DNA from: Rhizobium sp. NLR16a
Lineage (GTDB): Bacteria > Pseudomonadota > Alphaproteobacteria > Rhizobiales > Rhizobiaceae
NCBI RefSeq assembly: GCF_017948245.1
Contig: NZ_CP072865.1
Coordinates: forward strand, 1 to 64,000
Reading direction: 5' to 3'
Length of the DNA stretch: 64,000 nucleotides
The notes under the pieces were generated by a model. It saw only the letters and a program-made list of their open reading frames with translations. It did no database searches and was not told the DNA's origin. This document shows, piece after piece, positions 1 through 9,506 of this stretch. The translations under genes and the position numbers were made by a program. Position 1 is the stretch's first letter. Each line of letters starts with the position of its first letter.

Positions 1-17
1 CGTCCGGAATGAAATAT

Positions 18-96
<79 letters not shown>

Positions 97-102
97 CTTC
101 CC

Positions 103-131
103 AAAAAGCCCGCCTCGTGCGGGCTTTTTGT
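103..131 (+). terminator. Rho-independent terminator of tRNA-fMet
   Basis: AAAAAGCCCG and CGGGCTTTTT form a stem around a short GC-rich loop, and the 3' arm ends in a run of five T. It sits directly behind the tRNA 3' end. Confidence 0.9.
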
Positions 132-485
132 TTGGTAACAGCTCGAGAATTTGACGCCTCATCTGCGGCCCGCAAGAAGGCAAAGTCGACGCAGCCCGGA
201 CGAAAAATTCCTGAATAATTCTTCCGAACCGACACTATACCATCCTCTAAAGCCCGCAAAATAGCGGGCTTTTTGCGTTTCTGCGAGGGTAGTCCCCCAA
301 GTTGCCATCGATTTTCAAGTGATGACGAGATAGTTGCTAAAAGGATAATATTCTAATATACCTAGCTCAGGCGCACCTTATATTTTCGTAGTAGCAAGCA
401 ACGTCCGTCCATCCGGCGGCGCCTATTATCCTATTCAGCGAGCAGTTCGATTTCATGAAGTAGATAAGATTTATAGGGGGGAATC
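132..485. other. Intergenic, no gene; second terminator and possible promoter
   Basis: No convincing reading frame lies between the tRNA terminator and the next gene. It contains a second terminator (249-276) with almost the same stem as the tRNA terminator. A weak promoter-like pair for the downstream gene can be seen: TTGCTA at 334-339, a 17-nt spacer, then TATACC at 357-362. A small transcript ending at the second terminator is possible, but no clear promoter for it is visible. Confidence 0.5.
249..276 (+). terminator. Second rho-independent terminator, owner unknown
   Basis: AGCCCGC (251-257) pairs with GCGGGCT (264-270) across a 6-nt A-rich loop and is followed by TTTTT. No gene on the plus strand ends here. 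It may be a backup terminator for the tRNA or the end of a small RNA. Confidence 0.75.
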
Positions 486-1247
486 ATGCGAAAATGGGGA
501 TCTTCTCTACTGACGTCTCCGCATGGGAGGCGTCGTATTCTATCGGCAATCTCCGCGTTGCCCGCGTTCTGCGCGCTGCTGTTTTTAGCCGGGGTTGCGT
601 CCTCGCAAGCGCCGACCGACGAACAGCGTGACGCGATCAGGGCAGAGTGCCGCTCCGATTTCATCGCGAAATGCTCGGGGGTGACGCCGGGAGGAATCGA
701 GGCGCTCACCTGCCTCCAGCAGCATAGCGCCACACTTTCAGCCGGCTGCCAGAAAGCGGTTTCGGCGGTGAACGTCAAACCCAAATCGACATCCGCGGAG
801 CCAACGCCGGCGCCAGCGACCGGCGCGCCGCCGCACCAGCCGACTGAGGCGCAGCGGAATGCCCTCAAATCGGCCTGCCAGCGCGATTTCATGGCGCAAT
901 GTTCCGGCGTCACTCCGGGAGGTGCGGCGGCTCTCAGCTGTCTGCAACAACATAACGCCGCTCTATCGATGCCATGTCAGCAAGCCGTCGCCGCATTGGG
1001 GGGATCGGCGGCACCGACAACCAACGATGCGGCTGCCACCGGTGCGATCACCCCGGCCCCACGAGCAATGATGCCGGCCTTGTCGCCGCGAGAGGAAGTG
1101 ATGATCCTGCGGGAAACCTGCGGCGCGGACTTCCGCGCCTTGTGCCGCATGGTCCCTCTAGGCGGAGGGCGGGGCATCGCCTGCCTGCGCGACAATCTAG
1201 AGCGCGTATCGCCGGAGTGCCACCGCGTGCTCACTTCGGGATTGTAG
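486..1247 (+). CDS. Secreted protein with three Cys-rich (C-x7-C-x12-C-x11-C) repeats
   Basis: The protein has 253 residues. A basic N-terminus and hydrophobic segment (about residues 17-40) look like a signal peptide, so the product is probably periplasmic or secreted. Three repeats follow with cysteines at 55/63/76/88, 131/139/152/164 and 212/220/233/245, all with exactly the spacing C-x7-C-x12-C-x11-C. Repeats 1 and 2 share CSGVTPGG and CLQQH. Pro/Ala/Thr-rich linkers join them. The spacing resembles the cysteine-rich repeat found in Golgi GLG1/FGFR-binding proteins and in many unassigned rhizobial proteins. Each unit probably makes two disulfides. The start is supported by a run of G (475-481) 5 nt upstream. 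The biological role is unknown. Confidence 0.85.
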   Translation: MRKWGSSLLTSPHGRRRILSAISALPAFCALLFLAGVASSQAPTDEQRDAIRAECRSDFIAKCSGVTPGGIEALTCLQQHSATLSAGCQKAVSAVNVKPKSTSAEPTPAPATGAPPHQPTEAQRNALKSACQRDFMAQCSGVTPGGAAALSCLQQHNAALSMPCQQAVAALGGSAAPTTNDAAATGAITPAPRAMMPALSPREEVMILRETCGADFRALCRMVPLGGGRGIACLRDNLERVSPECHRVLTSGL

Positions 1248-1321
1248 CGCCCGTTCGACGCTTGATCTCATAAAGAGGTCGTCGCGCCCCGGCGAGAAAT
1301 TCGGTGCGCGACCCCACGAAG

Positions 1322-1348
1322 ACCGGCAAGCACGCGTTGCCTGCCGGC
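1322..1348 (+). terminator. Hairpin after the Cys-rich gene (weak terminator candidate)
   Basis: CCGGCA (1323-1328) pairs with TGCCGG (1342-1347), and an inner GCA/TGC pair extends the stem. There is no T tract, so intrinsic termination is uncertain. Confidence 0.3.
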
Positions 1349-1449
1349 TGCATGGCATCTCTCACATTTCAAGTCCGGCTGCGGAATATCCATCAGCGGC
1401 CATCTGCAATTTGATGAAATCAATGACGACACGAACGAAAGGCATTGCC

Positions 1450-2238
1450 ATGTCATCGACTTTCCCTTTTCCGCTATTGAAGCGGATGCTTATCTATGCG
1501 TCGGTTTCTGCCGGTTTGGTGCTGCCGACGAGCGCTTGGGCGGATGATGCAAAAGAGCTGCTCAAGAAGATGTCCGATTTTCTGACGGCGCAGAAGACGA
1601 TCTCCTTTACATATCAATCATCGCTCGAAGCGGTGACGCCTGCCTTTGAGAAGCTCCAGTTCGTGAGCTCGGGGATCGTGAACCTGACCCGTCCCGATAA
1701 GTTGCGCGTGACGAGGACCGGCGGCTTCGCGGATATCGACGTCAGTTTCGATGGTTCGTCGCTGACGGTACACGGCAAGAATCTCGACGCCTATGCGAAG
1801 ATCGATGGCAAGGGTTCGCTCGATGATCTTATCGACCGCCTGATGACAGCGGGTATCGAAGCGCCGGGCGCCGATCTTTTATCCTCCAACGTCTACGGCG
1901 AGCTCATGTCCGATGTGACGGAGGCCAAGCATATTTCCAGTGCTTTCGTGGATGGCGTCGAATGCGAATATCTGGCCTTCCGAACGCCTGAGATCGACTG
2001 GCAGATCTGGATACAGACCGGCGCGCAGCCCATCCCGCGCCGTTACGTCATCACCAGCAAGCACGTCGTCCAGGCGCCGCAATACATGCTCGAAATCAGC
2101 GATTTCAAGAGTGGAGCAGATGTCGCGGCCGTTTCCTACAACATCGAGATTCCCGGCAGTGCCAAGACGGTCGATCTCAGCGAGCTGCAATCGCTCGATG
2201 AGCTTCCAGCGGCTGCCGATGCGGGAGAAGCGAAATGA
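1450..2238 (+). CDS. DUF2092 family periplasmic protein
   Basis: The protein has 262 residues from the chosen ATG. A signal peptide (LLKRMLIYASVSAGLVLP, then SAWA-DD as the likely cleavage site) sends it to the periplasm. The body, with segments such as KLRVTRTGGFADIDVSFDG and later EIDWQIWIQTG, matches the DUF2092 family of predicted periplasmic proteins. That family has an LolA/LolB-like beta layout and no established function. In-frame starts exist further upstream (TTG 1411, ATG 1414 and 1423), but 1450 has a GAAAGG ribosome site 7 nt before it and places the signal peptide at the N-terminus. The gene overlaps the next one by ATGA, so the two are probably translated together. Confidence 0.8.
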   Translation: MSSTFPFPLLKRMLIYASVSAGLVLPTSAWADDAKELLKKMSDFLTAQKTISFTYQSSLEAVTPAFEKLQFVSSGIVNLTRPDKLRVTRTGGFADIDVSFDGSSLTVHGKNLDAYAKIDGKGSLDDLIDRLMTAGIEAPGADLLSSNVYGELMSDVTEAKHISSAFVDGVECEYLAFRTPEIDWQIWIQTGAQPIPRRYVITSKHVVQAPQYMLEISDFKSGADVAAVSYNIEIPGSAKTVDLSELQSLDELPAAADAGEAK

Positions 2239-2564
2239 CCTATAACAAGCTGCTGTTCATTCTCGGCTTGGCCGGTGTCCTGACATTTACCGACCTTCGC
2301 GTCGAGGGCCAAGGTTCCATGGCGCTGTCGATCGGGTTCGCCACGCCGGCGGGCGCCGTCATCGGCAGGCCGTTGACGCCGCTCTCTTATGCGGGCGTTG
2401 CCCGCAGAACGACGCGGCGGGTCGTGACGCGGACGGCGACGACCATCGCCGTGCTTCCGGCAGGCTGTCTCTACGGTGCCTATTATGGCGGCTATTATTA
2501 TCGGTGCGGGTCGTCCTATTACGCCAAGAGCGGGAGCGTTTATGTACAGGTGATCGTGCAATAA
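2235..2564 (+). CDS. Small Tyr/Gly-rich secreted protein
   Basis: The product has 109 residues. Residues 5-20 are hydrophobic and look like a signal sequence or membrane anchor. The C-terminal part is rich in Tyr, Gly and Ser (GAYYGGYYYRCG then SSYYAKSGSVYVQVIV), with two cysteines that could pair. No family is recognised with confidence; such peptides are common next to DUF2092 genes in rhizobia. The start codon overlaps the DUF2092 stop in an ATGA, which supports both the start and a shared function, perhaps at the cell surface. It is convergent with the RND gene, only 14 bp away. Confidence 0.7.
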   Translation: MTYNKLLFILGLAGVLTFTDLRVEGQGSMALSIGFATPAGAVIGRPLTPLSYAGVARRTTRRVVTRTATTIAVLPAGCLYGAYYGGYYYRCGSSYYAKSGSVYVQVIVQ

Positions 2565-2578
2565 CTGCCGCGATTGCT

Positions 2579-5500
2579 TTACCCGACGTTCGATATCTCC
2601 GTTTCCGTCACCCTCGCGGCCGCGTTTACGGTGGCTCCGCGCCGCTTCCAATATTCCTCGAGGCGCTGCAGCAGCACGTAGAATGAAGGAACGAAGAGCA
2701 CGGCGAGGCAGGTCGAGGCGATCATGCCGCTGAAGACCGATATGCCGATCGACTTGCGGGCCGATGCGCCGGCGCCCGTCGCCAGCACAAGCGGCAGGAC
2801 ACCGAGGATAAAGGCGAAGGACGTCATCAGGATCGGCCGGAAACGCAGCCGGGCGGCCTCGACGGCCGCTTCCAGGATTTCCATGCCTTCCGCCCGTTTT
2901 TCACGCGCATATTCGACGATGAGGATGGCATTCTTGGCCGCCAGCGCAATCAGCAGGATCAGGCCGATCTGGGTATAGAGATTGTTGGCCACGCCTGCTG
3001 CCGTCAGTGCCGCCACCGTGCCGAGCAGGGCGAGCGGCACGGCAAGTATGACTGCCAGCGGCAGGATCCAGCTTTCATATTGGCCGGCGAGCACGAAATA
3101 GACGAGCAGCATGGCGAGCGCGAAGATGAAGTAGATCTGCCCGCCCACGGCTTTTTCCTGATAGGAGAGCGCGGTCCATTCGAAGCCGGCTCCGGGCGGC
3201 AATGTATGGTCGGCGATCTGCTCCATGACCTCGAGCGACTGCCCGGAACTGAAGCCGGCGGCCGGTCCGCCGACGATGGTGGCGGTGGGATAAAGATTGT
3301 AGAGGCTGATCAGCGAGGGGCCTTCTGTCGTCGTGACATTGATCACCGTGCCGAGCGGCACCATCGTCCCGTCGCCGGCCTTGACCTTCAGATTGCGGAT
3401 ATCGTCGGGGCTGACGCGGAAATCGGAGGCGGCTTGCGCATAGACCTGGAAGGTGCGGCCGAATTTGTTGAACTGGGTGACATAGCTCGATCCGACATAG
3501 CCGGAGAGTGCCGAGAAAACCTGCCCCACGGTAATTCCCAGCGTCTCCGCCTTGATGCGATCGACGGAGACCGCAAGCTGCGGCACGTTCGAGCGAAACG
3601 GCGTGCTCAGCCTTTGCAGCGATGACTGGGCATTGCCGTTCTTCACGATCGTATCGGCAAGCGATTGCAGCAGCGGATAGTCGTAGACGCCGTTGCGGAG
3701 TTCGACCTGCATGGTAAAGCCGTTGGCATTGCCGATGCCCTGTATCGGAGGCGGTACGACCACCAGCGTTTTGGCGGTCAGCACATGCTGCAGCGCGTCG
3801 TTCAGATGCTGATAGATCGACAGCAGGTCCTGCCCTTTCTCCTTGCCGCGCTCGTCCCAATCCTTGAGAATGACATAGGCGACGCCGGCATTCTGCAGGC
3901 TGGCACTGTTGTCGAGAACCGAAAGGCCGCTGATGGTCAGCACCTGATCGACGCCAGGGGCGGCCTCGGCGATCTTGCCGACCTCTTCCATGACGGCATC
4001 GGTCCGCTCTTTCGAGGCGCCATCGGGCAATTGCGCACTGATCAGCACATAGCCCTGATCCTCGATCGGCAGGAATGCCGTCGGCAGGCGCGTGAGCCCC
4101 CAGACGGCGACGCCGATCAGCACGAGTGCTGCGATCGCCATGATGCCGCTGTGACGGGTCATCGCTCCGACCAATCCGGCATAGTGGCGTTCGCCCCAGT
4201 CATAGCCCCGATTGAAGCCGCGATAGAAGACGTTGCGTTTCTCGGGCGGCACCGGTGCTCGCAGCCAAAGAGCGCATTGCGTCGGTTTCAGCGTCACGGC
4301 ATTGACGGCGCTGATCAATGCGGTGGCGGCGATGACCAGCGCGAACTGCCGATAGAGCTGCCCGGTCAGGCCGGGCAGGAAGGCTGCCGGAATGAAAACG
4401 GCCATCAGCACCAGCGTGATGCCGATGACGGGGCCGAGCAACTCCTCCATCGCTTTCTCTGCCGCCTTGCGGCCCGACATGCCGGCCTCGATGTGCCGGG
4501 CGACACCTTCGACGATGACGATGGCATCATCGACGACGATGCCGATCGCCAGAACGATGGCAAACAGCGTCGACAGATTGACCGTGAAGCCCAAGGCCGC
4601 CATGGCCGCGAAGGCGCCGATGATGGTGACGGGAACGGTGGTCGCCGGCACGAGCATGGCCCGCCAATCCTGCAGGAAAACCAGAATGACGATGAGAACG
4701 AGCACGCCCGCCTCGATCAAGGTGACGTAAACCTCGTCGATGGAGGCCTTGACGAATTTCGTCGTATCGAACGGCAGATGATATTCGAGGCCCGGCGGGA
4801 AATTCTTCGAGAGCTCCGCCATCTTCGCATTCACCGCCTGCTCCACGGCAATGGCGTTGGCTTCCGGCAGCTGGAAAATGCCGATGCCGGCCGCCGGCCG
4901 GCCGTTTTGCGTGAAGGACTGGCTGTAGGTCTGGGCGCCGAGTTCGACGCGGCCGATATCGCGCACACGCGTGATGCGGCCGCCCTGTCCGCTTTCGACC
5001 TTGACGACGATGTTCTCGTAGTCGGCCGCTTCGTTCAGCCGGCCGTTGACATTCAGCGTGTATTGGAAGACCTGCCCTTTCGGCACCGGCGGAATGCCGA
5101 TCTGGCCGGCGGTGACCTCCTGGCTCTGCTGCTGCACGACATTGACGACATCCTGCGGCGTCAGGCCGCGTGCCTGCAGCAGGTTCGGATCCATCCAGAT
5201 CCGCATGGCATATTGGCCGGCGCCGAACACCGTCACGTTGCCGACGCCAGGCAGGCGGGCAAGTTCGTTCTGCAGATTGATGACGGCGTAATTCGACAGG
5301 AACAGGCTGTCATAGCGGCTGTCGGGCGAGGCCAGGCTGACGAAGCCGAGGATGGCGGTCGATTTCTTCTGCGTCGTCACGCCTTGAAGCTGCACCGCTT
5401 CGGGAAGCGATGACATTGCGATCGCGACCCGGTTCTGCACCAGAACCTGCGCCTGATCCGGATCCGTTCCGATGGCAAAGGTCACGATCAGCGAATAGGT

Positions 5501-5761
5501 GCCGTCGCTGGCGCTGGTCGACTGCATGTACAGCATGTCCTGCACGCCGTTGACCTGCAGCTCGATCGGCAGCGCCACGGTGTCGACGAGGGTCTGTGCG
5601 CTGGCGCCGGGAAAGCGGGTCGTCACCTGCACCGTCGGCGGGACGACATTTGGATACTGCGCCACTGGCAGCTGGAACAGGGCAACCGCGCCGACCAAAA
5701 CGAACACCAATGCCAGCACGTTGGCAAGCACCGGACGCTCGATGAAAAAACGCGAGATCAT
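2579..5761 (-). CDS. RND multidrug efflux permease (HAE1/AcrB family)
   Basis: The protein has 1060 residues, the usual length for AcrB/MexB-type inner-membrane proton/drug antiporters. The N-terminus [15 protein letters not shown] and the porter-domain motif [13 protein letters not shown] are typical. Transmembrane helix 4 carries the paired Asp of the proton relay ([12 protein letters not shown]), and helices 10-12 end with [17 protein letters not shown]. It lies 41 bp behind its membrane fusion partner on the minus strand. No outer-membrane factor gene is present, so the pump probably uses a TolC-like channel encoded elsewhere. It is closest in type to Brucella BepE/BepG and Pseudomonas MexF-like pumps. 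The substrate cannot be read from the sequence. Confidence 0.93.
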   Translation of the reverse strand: MISRFFIERPVLANVLALVFVLVGAVALFQLPVAQYPNVVPPTVQVTTRFPGASAQTLVDTVALPIELQVNGVQDMLYMQSTSASDGTYSLIVTFAIGTDPDQAQVLVQNRVAIAMSSLPEAVQLQGVTTQKKSTAILGFVSLASPDSRYDSLFLSNYAVINLQNELARLPGVGNVTVFGAGQYAMRIWMDPNLLQARGLTPQDVVNVVQQQSQEVTAGQIGIPPVPKGQVFQYTLNVNGRLNEAADYENIVVKVESGQGGRITRVRDIGRVELGAQTYSQSFTQNGRPAAGIGIFQLPEANAIAVEQAVNAKMAELSKNFPPGLEYHLPFDTTKFVKASIDEVYVTLIEAGVLVLIVILVFLQDWRAMLVPATTVPVTIIGAFAAMAALGFTVNLSTLFAIVLAIGIVVDDAIVIVEGVARHIEAGMSGRKAAEKAMEELLGPVIGITLVLMAVFIPAAFLPGLTGQLYRQFALVIAATALISAVNAVTLKPTQCALWLRAPVPPEKRNVFYRGFNRGYDWGERHYAGLVGAMTRHSGIMAIAALVLIGVAVWGLTRLPTAFLPIEDQGYVLISAQLPDGASKERTDAVMEEVGKIAEAAPGVDQVLTISGLSVLDNSASLQNAGVAYVILKDWDERGKEKGQDLLSIYQHLNDALQHVLTAKTLVVVPPPIQGIGNANGFTMQVELRNGVYDYPLLQSLADTIVKNGNAQSSLQRLSTPFRSNVPQLAVSVDRIKAETLGITVGQVFSALSGYVGSSYVTQFNKFGRTFQVYAQAASDFRVSPDDIRNLKVKAGDGTMVPLGTVINVTTTEGPSLISLYNLYPTATIVGGPAAGFSSGQSLEVMEQIADHTLPPGAGFEWTALSYQEKAVGGQIYFIFALAMLLVYFVLAGQYESWILPLAVILAVPLALLGTVAALTAAGVANNLYTQIGLILLIALAAKNAILIVEYAREKRAEGMEILEAAVEAARLRFRPILMTSFAFILGVLPLVLATGAGASARKSIGISVFSGMIASTCLAVLFVPSFYVLLQRLEEYWKRRGATVNAAARVTETEISNVG

Positions 5762-5802
5762 GCTGTTGTCCTCAGACGTTCAGATGAAGCGTGACGGCGA
5801 AT

Positions 5803-6999
5803 TCATTGCGTGGTGGTGTCGGCCTTGGCATCGCCAGCGGCGTTGGCCGTCGGGTTCATTTCCATCTTCTCGGGGCTGACCTTGCTGCCGGGTATGGCCA
5901 GTTGAACTCCCTGGGTCACCACCCAGTCAGCCGGATCGAGGCCGGATTGGATGACCCGGAGCGCGCCCTCACGCTGCCCGATCTTGACCTGCTTCTGCTC
6001 GATGACATCGTCCTTCCCGAGAACCAGTACGTAGGTGCCAAGCTGGTTCGTTCCGATCGTGTCGTCGCGCACCAGTAGAGCCTTGTCATCGTGGCCGACC
6101 GGCACCCGAACTCTGACGAAGAGGCCGGGCAGCATGGCGTGGTCCTTGTTGTCGAACAGCGCGCGCACCTGAAGCGTGCCTGTGGAGGCATCGAGTTGAG
6201 GCGACACGTAGTCGAGATGTCCCTTGTGCGGATAGCCTTCCTCGGTCTGCAGACCGATCTCCGCGGGGATGCTTGGAAGGTCCGTCTGCCTGAAAGTATG
6301 TCCTTGCTTTGCCAGGGTTTCCTTGATCATCAACACCTGCGTTTCGCTGACGTTGAAATAGGCATAAAGCGGATCGGTCTGGACGATGCTGGCGAGTTTG
6401 GTGGGGCCGGATACGCCGACCAGCGTGCCGATGTCGACGAGGTGATCGGTGACGATGCCATCGAAGGGAGCGAGCACCTCCGTGTAGCCGAGGTTGATCG
6501 TCGCCAGATCGACATTGGCCTGGGCGTTGAGAATGGCGGCATTCGCCTCGTCGAGAGTTGCCTTGGCACTGTCGACCGCGGTCTGGGTGGTGACCTGTTG
6601 CTTCGACAGATTGAGCTGACGGTCATATTCCAGCTTCGCGCCGACCTGCGAGGCTTGTTGTGAGTCGAGTGACGCCTTCGCCTGATCCAGTTGCGCCTGA
6701 TAAGTGTCGCGTTCGATGCCGAAAAGCTTGGTACCCTTCTTCACCATCATGCCGTCCTGGTAATCGATGGATTGGATATAGCCCTGGACACGCGCCTCGA
6801 TATCGACGGCGTTGAGCGGCGCCGTATTGCCGGTGAGCTCGAAATAAAGCGTGACCGGTTGCTGGACGGGCTGTGCGACCCGAACCACGGCAGGTGGAGG
6901 AGGAACATAAGTGTTCCCGCTTTCCTCACAGCCGACGAAAAGCGCCAAGCCGGCAAGTGTCAGAAAAAATCGCAGACCCTGATGCAATCCCCCACGCAT
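5803..6999 (-). CDS. RND periplasmic adaptor (membrane fusion) lipoprotein
   Basis: The protein has 398 residues. The N-terminal hydrophobic segment ends in LALFVGC, a lipobox, so the mature protein is probably anchored by a lipid-modified Cys. A barrel-sandwich hybrid half (IEARVQGYIQSIDYQDG) is followed by a coiled-coil hairpin rich in Gln/Ala (about residues 100-165). The second lipoyl half (LGYTEVLAPFDGIVTD) and beta-barrel domains follow. This is the AcrA/MexA layout that bridges the permease and an outer-membrane channel. It is the first gene of the two-gene minus-strand operon. A promoter-like pair lies 90-120 bp upstream. Confidence 0.92.
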   Translation of the reverse strand: MRGGLHQGLRFFLTLAGLALFVGCEESGNTYVPPPPAVVRVAQPVQQPVTLYFELTGNTAPLNAVDIEARVQGYIQSIDYQDGMMVKKGTKLFGIERDTYQAQLDQAKASLDSQQASQVGAKLEYDRQLNLSKQQVTTQTAVDSAKATLDEANAAILNAQANVDLATINLGYTEVLAPFDGIVTDHLVDIGTLVGVSGPTKLASIVQTDPLYAYFNVSETQVLMIKETLAKQGHTFRQTDLPSIPAEIGLQTEEGYPHKGHLDYVSPQLDASTGTLQVRALFDNKDHAMLPGLFVRVRVPVGHDDKALLVRDDTIGTNQLGTYVLVLGKDDVIEQKQVKIGQREGALRVIQSGLDPADWVVTQGVQLAIPGSKVSPEKMEMNPTANAAGDAKADTTTQ

Positions 7000-7090
7000 T
7001 GCCGCCGCCTCGACATGTCAAGAGCCCAGTTTTCGCTGCGTGCCTCGACGGCGGCCCCCACCGGCCTGCCGAAGGTTCAAGGCATGCGAT

Positions 7091-7120
7091 ATTATGTCGC
7101 GGCATTGCTAAAAATTGCAA
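7091..7120 (-). promoter_or_regulatory. Candidate promoter of the first RND operon
   Basis: On the minus strand, TTGCAA (7115-7120) and CATAAT (7091-7096) are separated by 18 nt. The pair lies about 90 bp before the adaptor gene start. Short inverted repeats in the area (ATTGC/GCAAT, GCGA/TCGC) could bind a regulator, but no regulator gene is adjacent. Confidence 0.4.
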
Positions 7121-7206
7121 TAGTCCTTGATGCACAATTGAACTGCTTCGCAGTGTCGAAGGAGCAGTGTGAAGGTCTGCCAGCCCCATCGGAGATCGTA
7201 AGCCGG

Positions 7207-8106
7207 CTACGGTTTACCCAGCCGTTCGAGGGCGGACTGCAACGGTGCGTCGGAAACGCGGACCAGGCCGATGTAAGGATTGGCCATGTCCGAAACCAGG
7301 AAGACGGCGCCGGCGACGGATAAGGCGCAGACGAAGAGAATGGACAGCACTGTGGGGTTCGGCGGTGCCTGGAGTCCGAAGGTCGTGAAAAGCAGCGAGA
7401 GCCAACAGACGAGAACGGCAAGGAAGGCCCAGGGCAGGCCCTCGCTGCCGGATTCGACCAGCAGCCAGTGGGTTTCGGCCACCATGCCGCTCACATCGAG
7501 AGCGCGCGCCTGGAGGGAATGATGCATGGCATCGCGCGGCGACAGCGATCGAAGGTCGCCTTGAACCGCCTCAATGTCCTGGTATTCCCCGGGCGCTTTG
7601 CGCGATGGCTCGTCGGTGGTCTCGGCACTCCAGCCGCGACTCAGCCGCCTCTCGATCAGCTGGCGCAGTAACTGGCGGGCATGATCGGTCTCCGGGCCGT
7701 ATTGCGCCATGACGCGGTCCAGCAGCAGAACCCGCGCAGCCGCCGTCCTCATCTCGACTTCGGCATCGTCATAGCTCGATTTGGCGGATGCGATCAGCAG
7801 ACCGAGGGCCAAGGCCGACAGCGTTCCGACCACCGCGGTTGCGAGCCTGATGGCATCCTTGGATTCCGGGCTGAGATGATGATCCGGCAAGCGGCCGCGC
7901 ACCATCATTCCCATCGATGTTGCCGCCGACAGAAAGACAAATACAATCCCGCCAAGCAACAGTGAGCTCAACTCCGGTCTCCATATAATCTTGACGATCC
8001 TGCAAGCTGCGATGCTTGCAAGCTCTATACAAGAAATGCGGTCATCATAGCGGAGGACCGACGGAGCGTGGAACTCTTTACTTCTCTGTTCTCGGGCGGA
8101 GATCAC
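7207..8106 (-). CDS. Bestrophin-like (DUF4239) membrane protein
   Basis: Up to 299 residues. Two hydrophobic segments near the N-terminus (LLLGGIVFVFLSAATSMGMM and a second around VGTLSALALGLLIASA) and two near the C-terminus (AFLAVLVCWLSLLFTTFG, LSILFVCALSVAGAVFLVSD) surround a charged middle region containing SSYDDAEVEMRTAAARV. This matches the DUF4239 bestrophin-like family, of unproven channel function. The GTG start at 8106 overlaps the chaA stop as GTGA, which suggests translational coupling. A TTG start inside a GGAG-preceded stretch just before SSLLLGG would give a shorter protein beginning at the first membrane helix. Pairing with a cation antiporter hints at ion homeostasis; this is inference. 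Confidence 0.7.
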   Translation of the reverse strand: MISAREQRSKEFHAPSVLRYDDRISCIELASIAACRIVKIIWRPELSSLLLGGIVFVFLSAATSMGMMVRGRLPDHHLSPESKDAIRLATAVVGTLSALALGLLIASAKSSYDDAEVEMRTAAARVLLLDRVMAQYGPETDHARQLLRQLIERRLSRGWSAETTDEPSRKAPGEYQDIEAVQGDLRSLSPRDAMHHSLQARALDVSGMVAETHWLLVESGSEGLPWAFLAVLVCWLSLLFTTFGLQAPPNPTVLSILFVCALSVAGAVFLVSDMANPYIGLVRVSDAPLQSALERLGKP

Positions 8107-9233
8107 TGCTGGAAGATGAGAAGCACGTAAGCCAGGAAAAGCACCAGATGAACGGCACCCTGCATGAGATGAGTGCGACCGCTGGCGAAGGTAATGATGC
8201 TGACGGCAAGGGTGAGCAGGAGCATCACCAGATCGCTGTGTTCCAGCCCAAGGGTGACCGGGTGTCCGTAAAGACGGCTGACCACGAGCATCGCGGGTAC
8301 GGTCAGCCCGATCGTCGACAGGACTGAACCCAGAAAGATATTGACCGCGCGCTGAAGATTATCGGCGATGGATGCGCGCACGGCGCTGATCGCCTCGGGC
8401 GTCGCGACAAGGATGGCCATGACAACGCCGCCGAAGGCGGTCGGCGCGTGCAGGGTTTCGATGATGTAATCGATCGGCCGCGCAAGCTGTTCGACCAGAA
8501 AGACCACCGGACCCATGTAGGCGAAGAGCAGAACGGCATGCGGCCAGACTGGCCGGTGCGGAAGGGCGTGTTCGCCTGGATGTGCGTGGCGATTGGCGTC
8601 GGTCGTGAAATAATCCTGATGGCGGCCAGCCTGGAGAAACAGGAATGTGGCGTAAAGGCCGACCGAGACGATGCCCAGTATCAATTGCCGCGGCGCCGAT
8701 GGATGCTGGCCGTCCGGGCCGGCAAGAAATGTGGGCATGACGAGGCTGAGCGTCGCCAGCGGCACGATGACGCCGAGATAGGCGTTGGCGCCCTGGAGAT
8801 TATGCTGTTGTTCCGGCCGCCGCCAGGCGCCCAGCAGCAATGACAGGCCGACCATGCCATTAAGGATGATCATGACGACCGCAAACAAGGTGTCGCGCGC
8901 AAGCGTGGGATTGTTCTCGCCGTGAATCATGACGGCGGAGATCGCCATGACTTCGATCGAGGTTATGGCAAGCGTCAGAATGAGCGTGCCGTACGGCTCC
9001 TTCAGCCGCTCGGCCAGATGATCCGCATGCCGGACGACAGACAGGGCGGAGCCGAGAACGACCGCAAACAGCCATCCGAAAACCACGGCGAACCAAAGCG
9101 GATCGGGAAGCCGACGGAAGAGCTGCTCCGGAAAGGCGAGAAATATCAGGCTGGTTGCGATGCTGACGCCGAGGAACCATTCCTCGCGCAGACCGGTCTC
9201 GCCGACGGTGCGCAGTGCGGGCCTGTCAGTCAT
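8103..9233 (-). CDS. chaA: Calcium/sodium:proton antiporter ChaA
   Basis: The protein has 376 residues with about ten transmembrane helices. Two related alpha-repeat motifs are visible: EPYGTLILTLAITSIEV in the first half and VATPEAISAVRASIADN in the second. The acidic residues in these repeats are the ion ligands of the Ca2+:cation antiporter superfamily. A His-rich loop (around HAHPGEHALPHRPVWPH) joins the halves, as in other ChaA proteins. The role is export of Ca2+, Na+ or K+ in exchange for protons across the inner membrane. The start is ATG at 9233; a TTG codon lies just upstream. The gene is translationally coupled to the DUF4239 gene downstream. Confidence 0.9.
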   Translation of the reverse strand: MTDRPALRTVGETGLREEWFLGVSIATSLIFLAFPEQLFRRLPDPLWFAVVFGWLFAVVLGSALSVVRHADHLAERLKEPYGTLILTLAITSIEVMAISAVMIHGENNPTLARDTLFAVVMIILNGMVGLSLLLGAWRRPEQQHNLQGANAYLGVIVPLATLSLVMPTFLAGPDGQHPSAPRQLILGIVSVGLYATFLFLQAGRHQDYFTTDANRHAHPGEHALPHRPVWPHAVLLFAYMGPVVFLVEQLARPIDYIIETLHAPTAFGGVVMAILVATPEAISAVRASIADNLQRAVNIFLGSVLSTIGLTVPAMLVVSRLYGHPVTLGLEHSDLVMLLLTLAVSIITFASGRTHLMQGAVHLVLFLAYVLLIFQQ

Positions 9234-9506
9234 CAAGACCGCCGCAATTCCGCAAATTCCGCCGCAATGCGATCATCAACACCATGGTCCCGCCCGCTGT
9301 CCTGCCCGCCACATAAAAGGAATCGAACGAGGCCGTCCAAAAACCAGACAGCCCAACCTTCATGCGGAAAGCCATTTCGCCTTTGTCATTGAAACAAGCC
9401 CGACCCAAGCCCGGCCCTTGTCGCCATCCAGAATACAAAAGGACCGTACCTCACGCCAGATGCCACGTGATCGAGGCGCAGACGCTGCAAGCCAGGCAGG
9501 ACTTTG

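Noticed and set aside
3665..5413. 582-codon plus-strand frame opposite the first RND permease
   Set aside because: Antisense shadow of a high-GC gene; low-complexity Asp/Arg/His-rich translation, no ribosome site, and the minus strand encodes a full RND protein.
9237..9506. Small frames between chaA and the SDR-like gene
   Set aside because: Short, no ribosome sites, no family; treated as intergenic.
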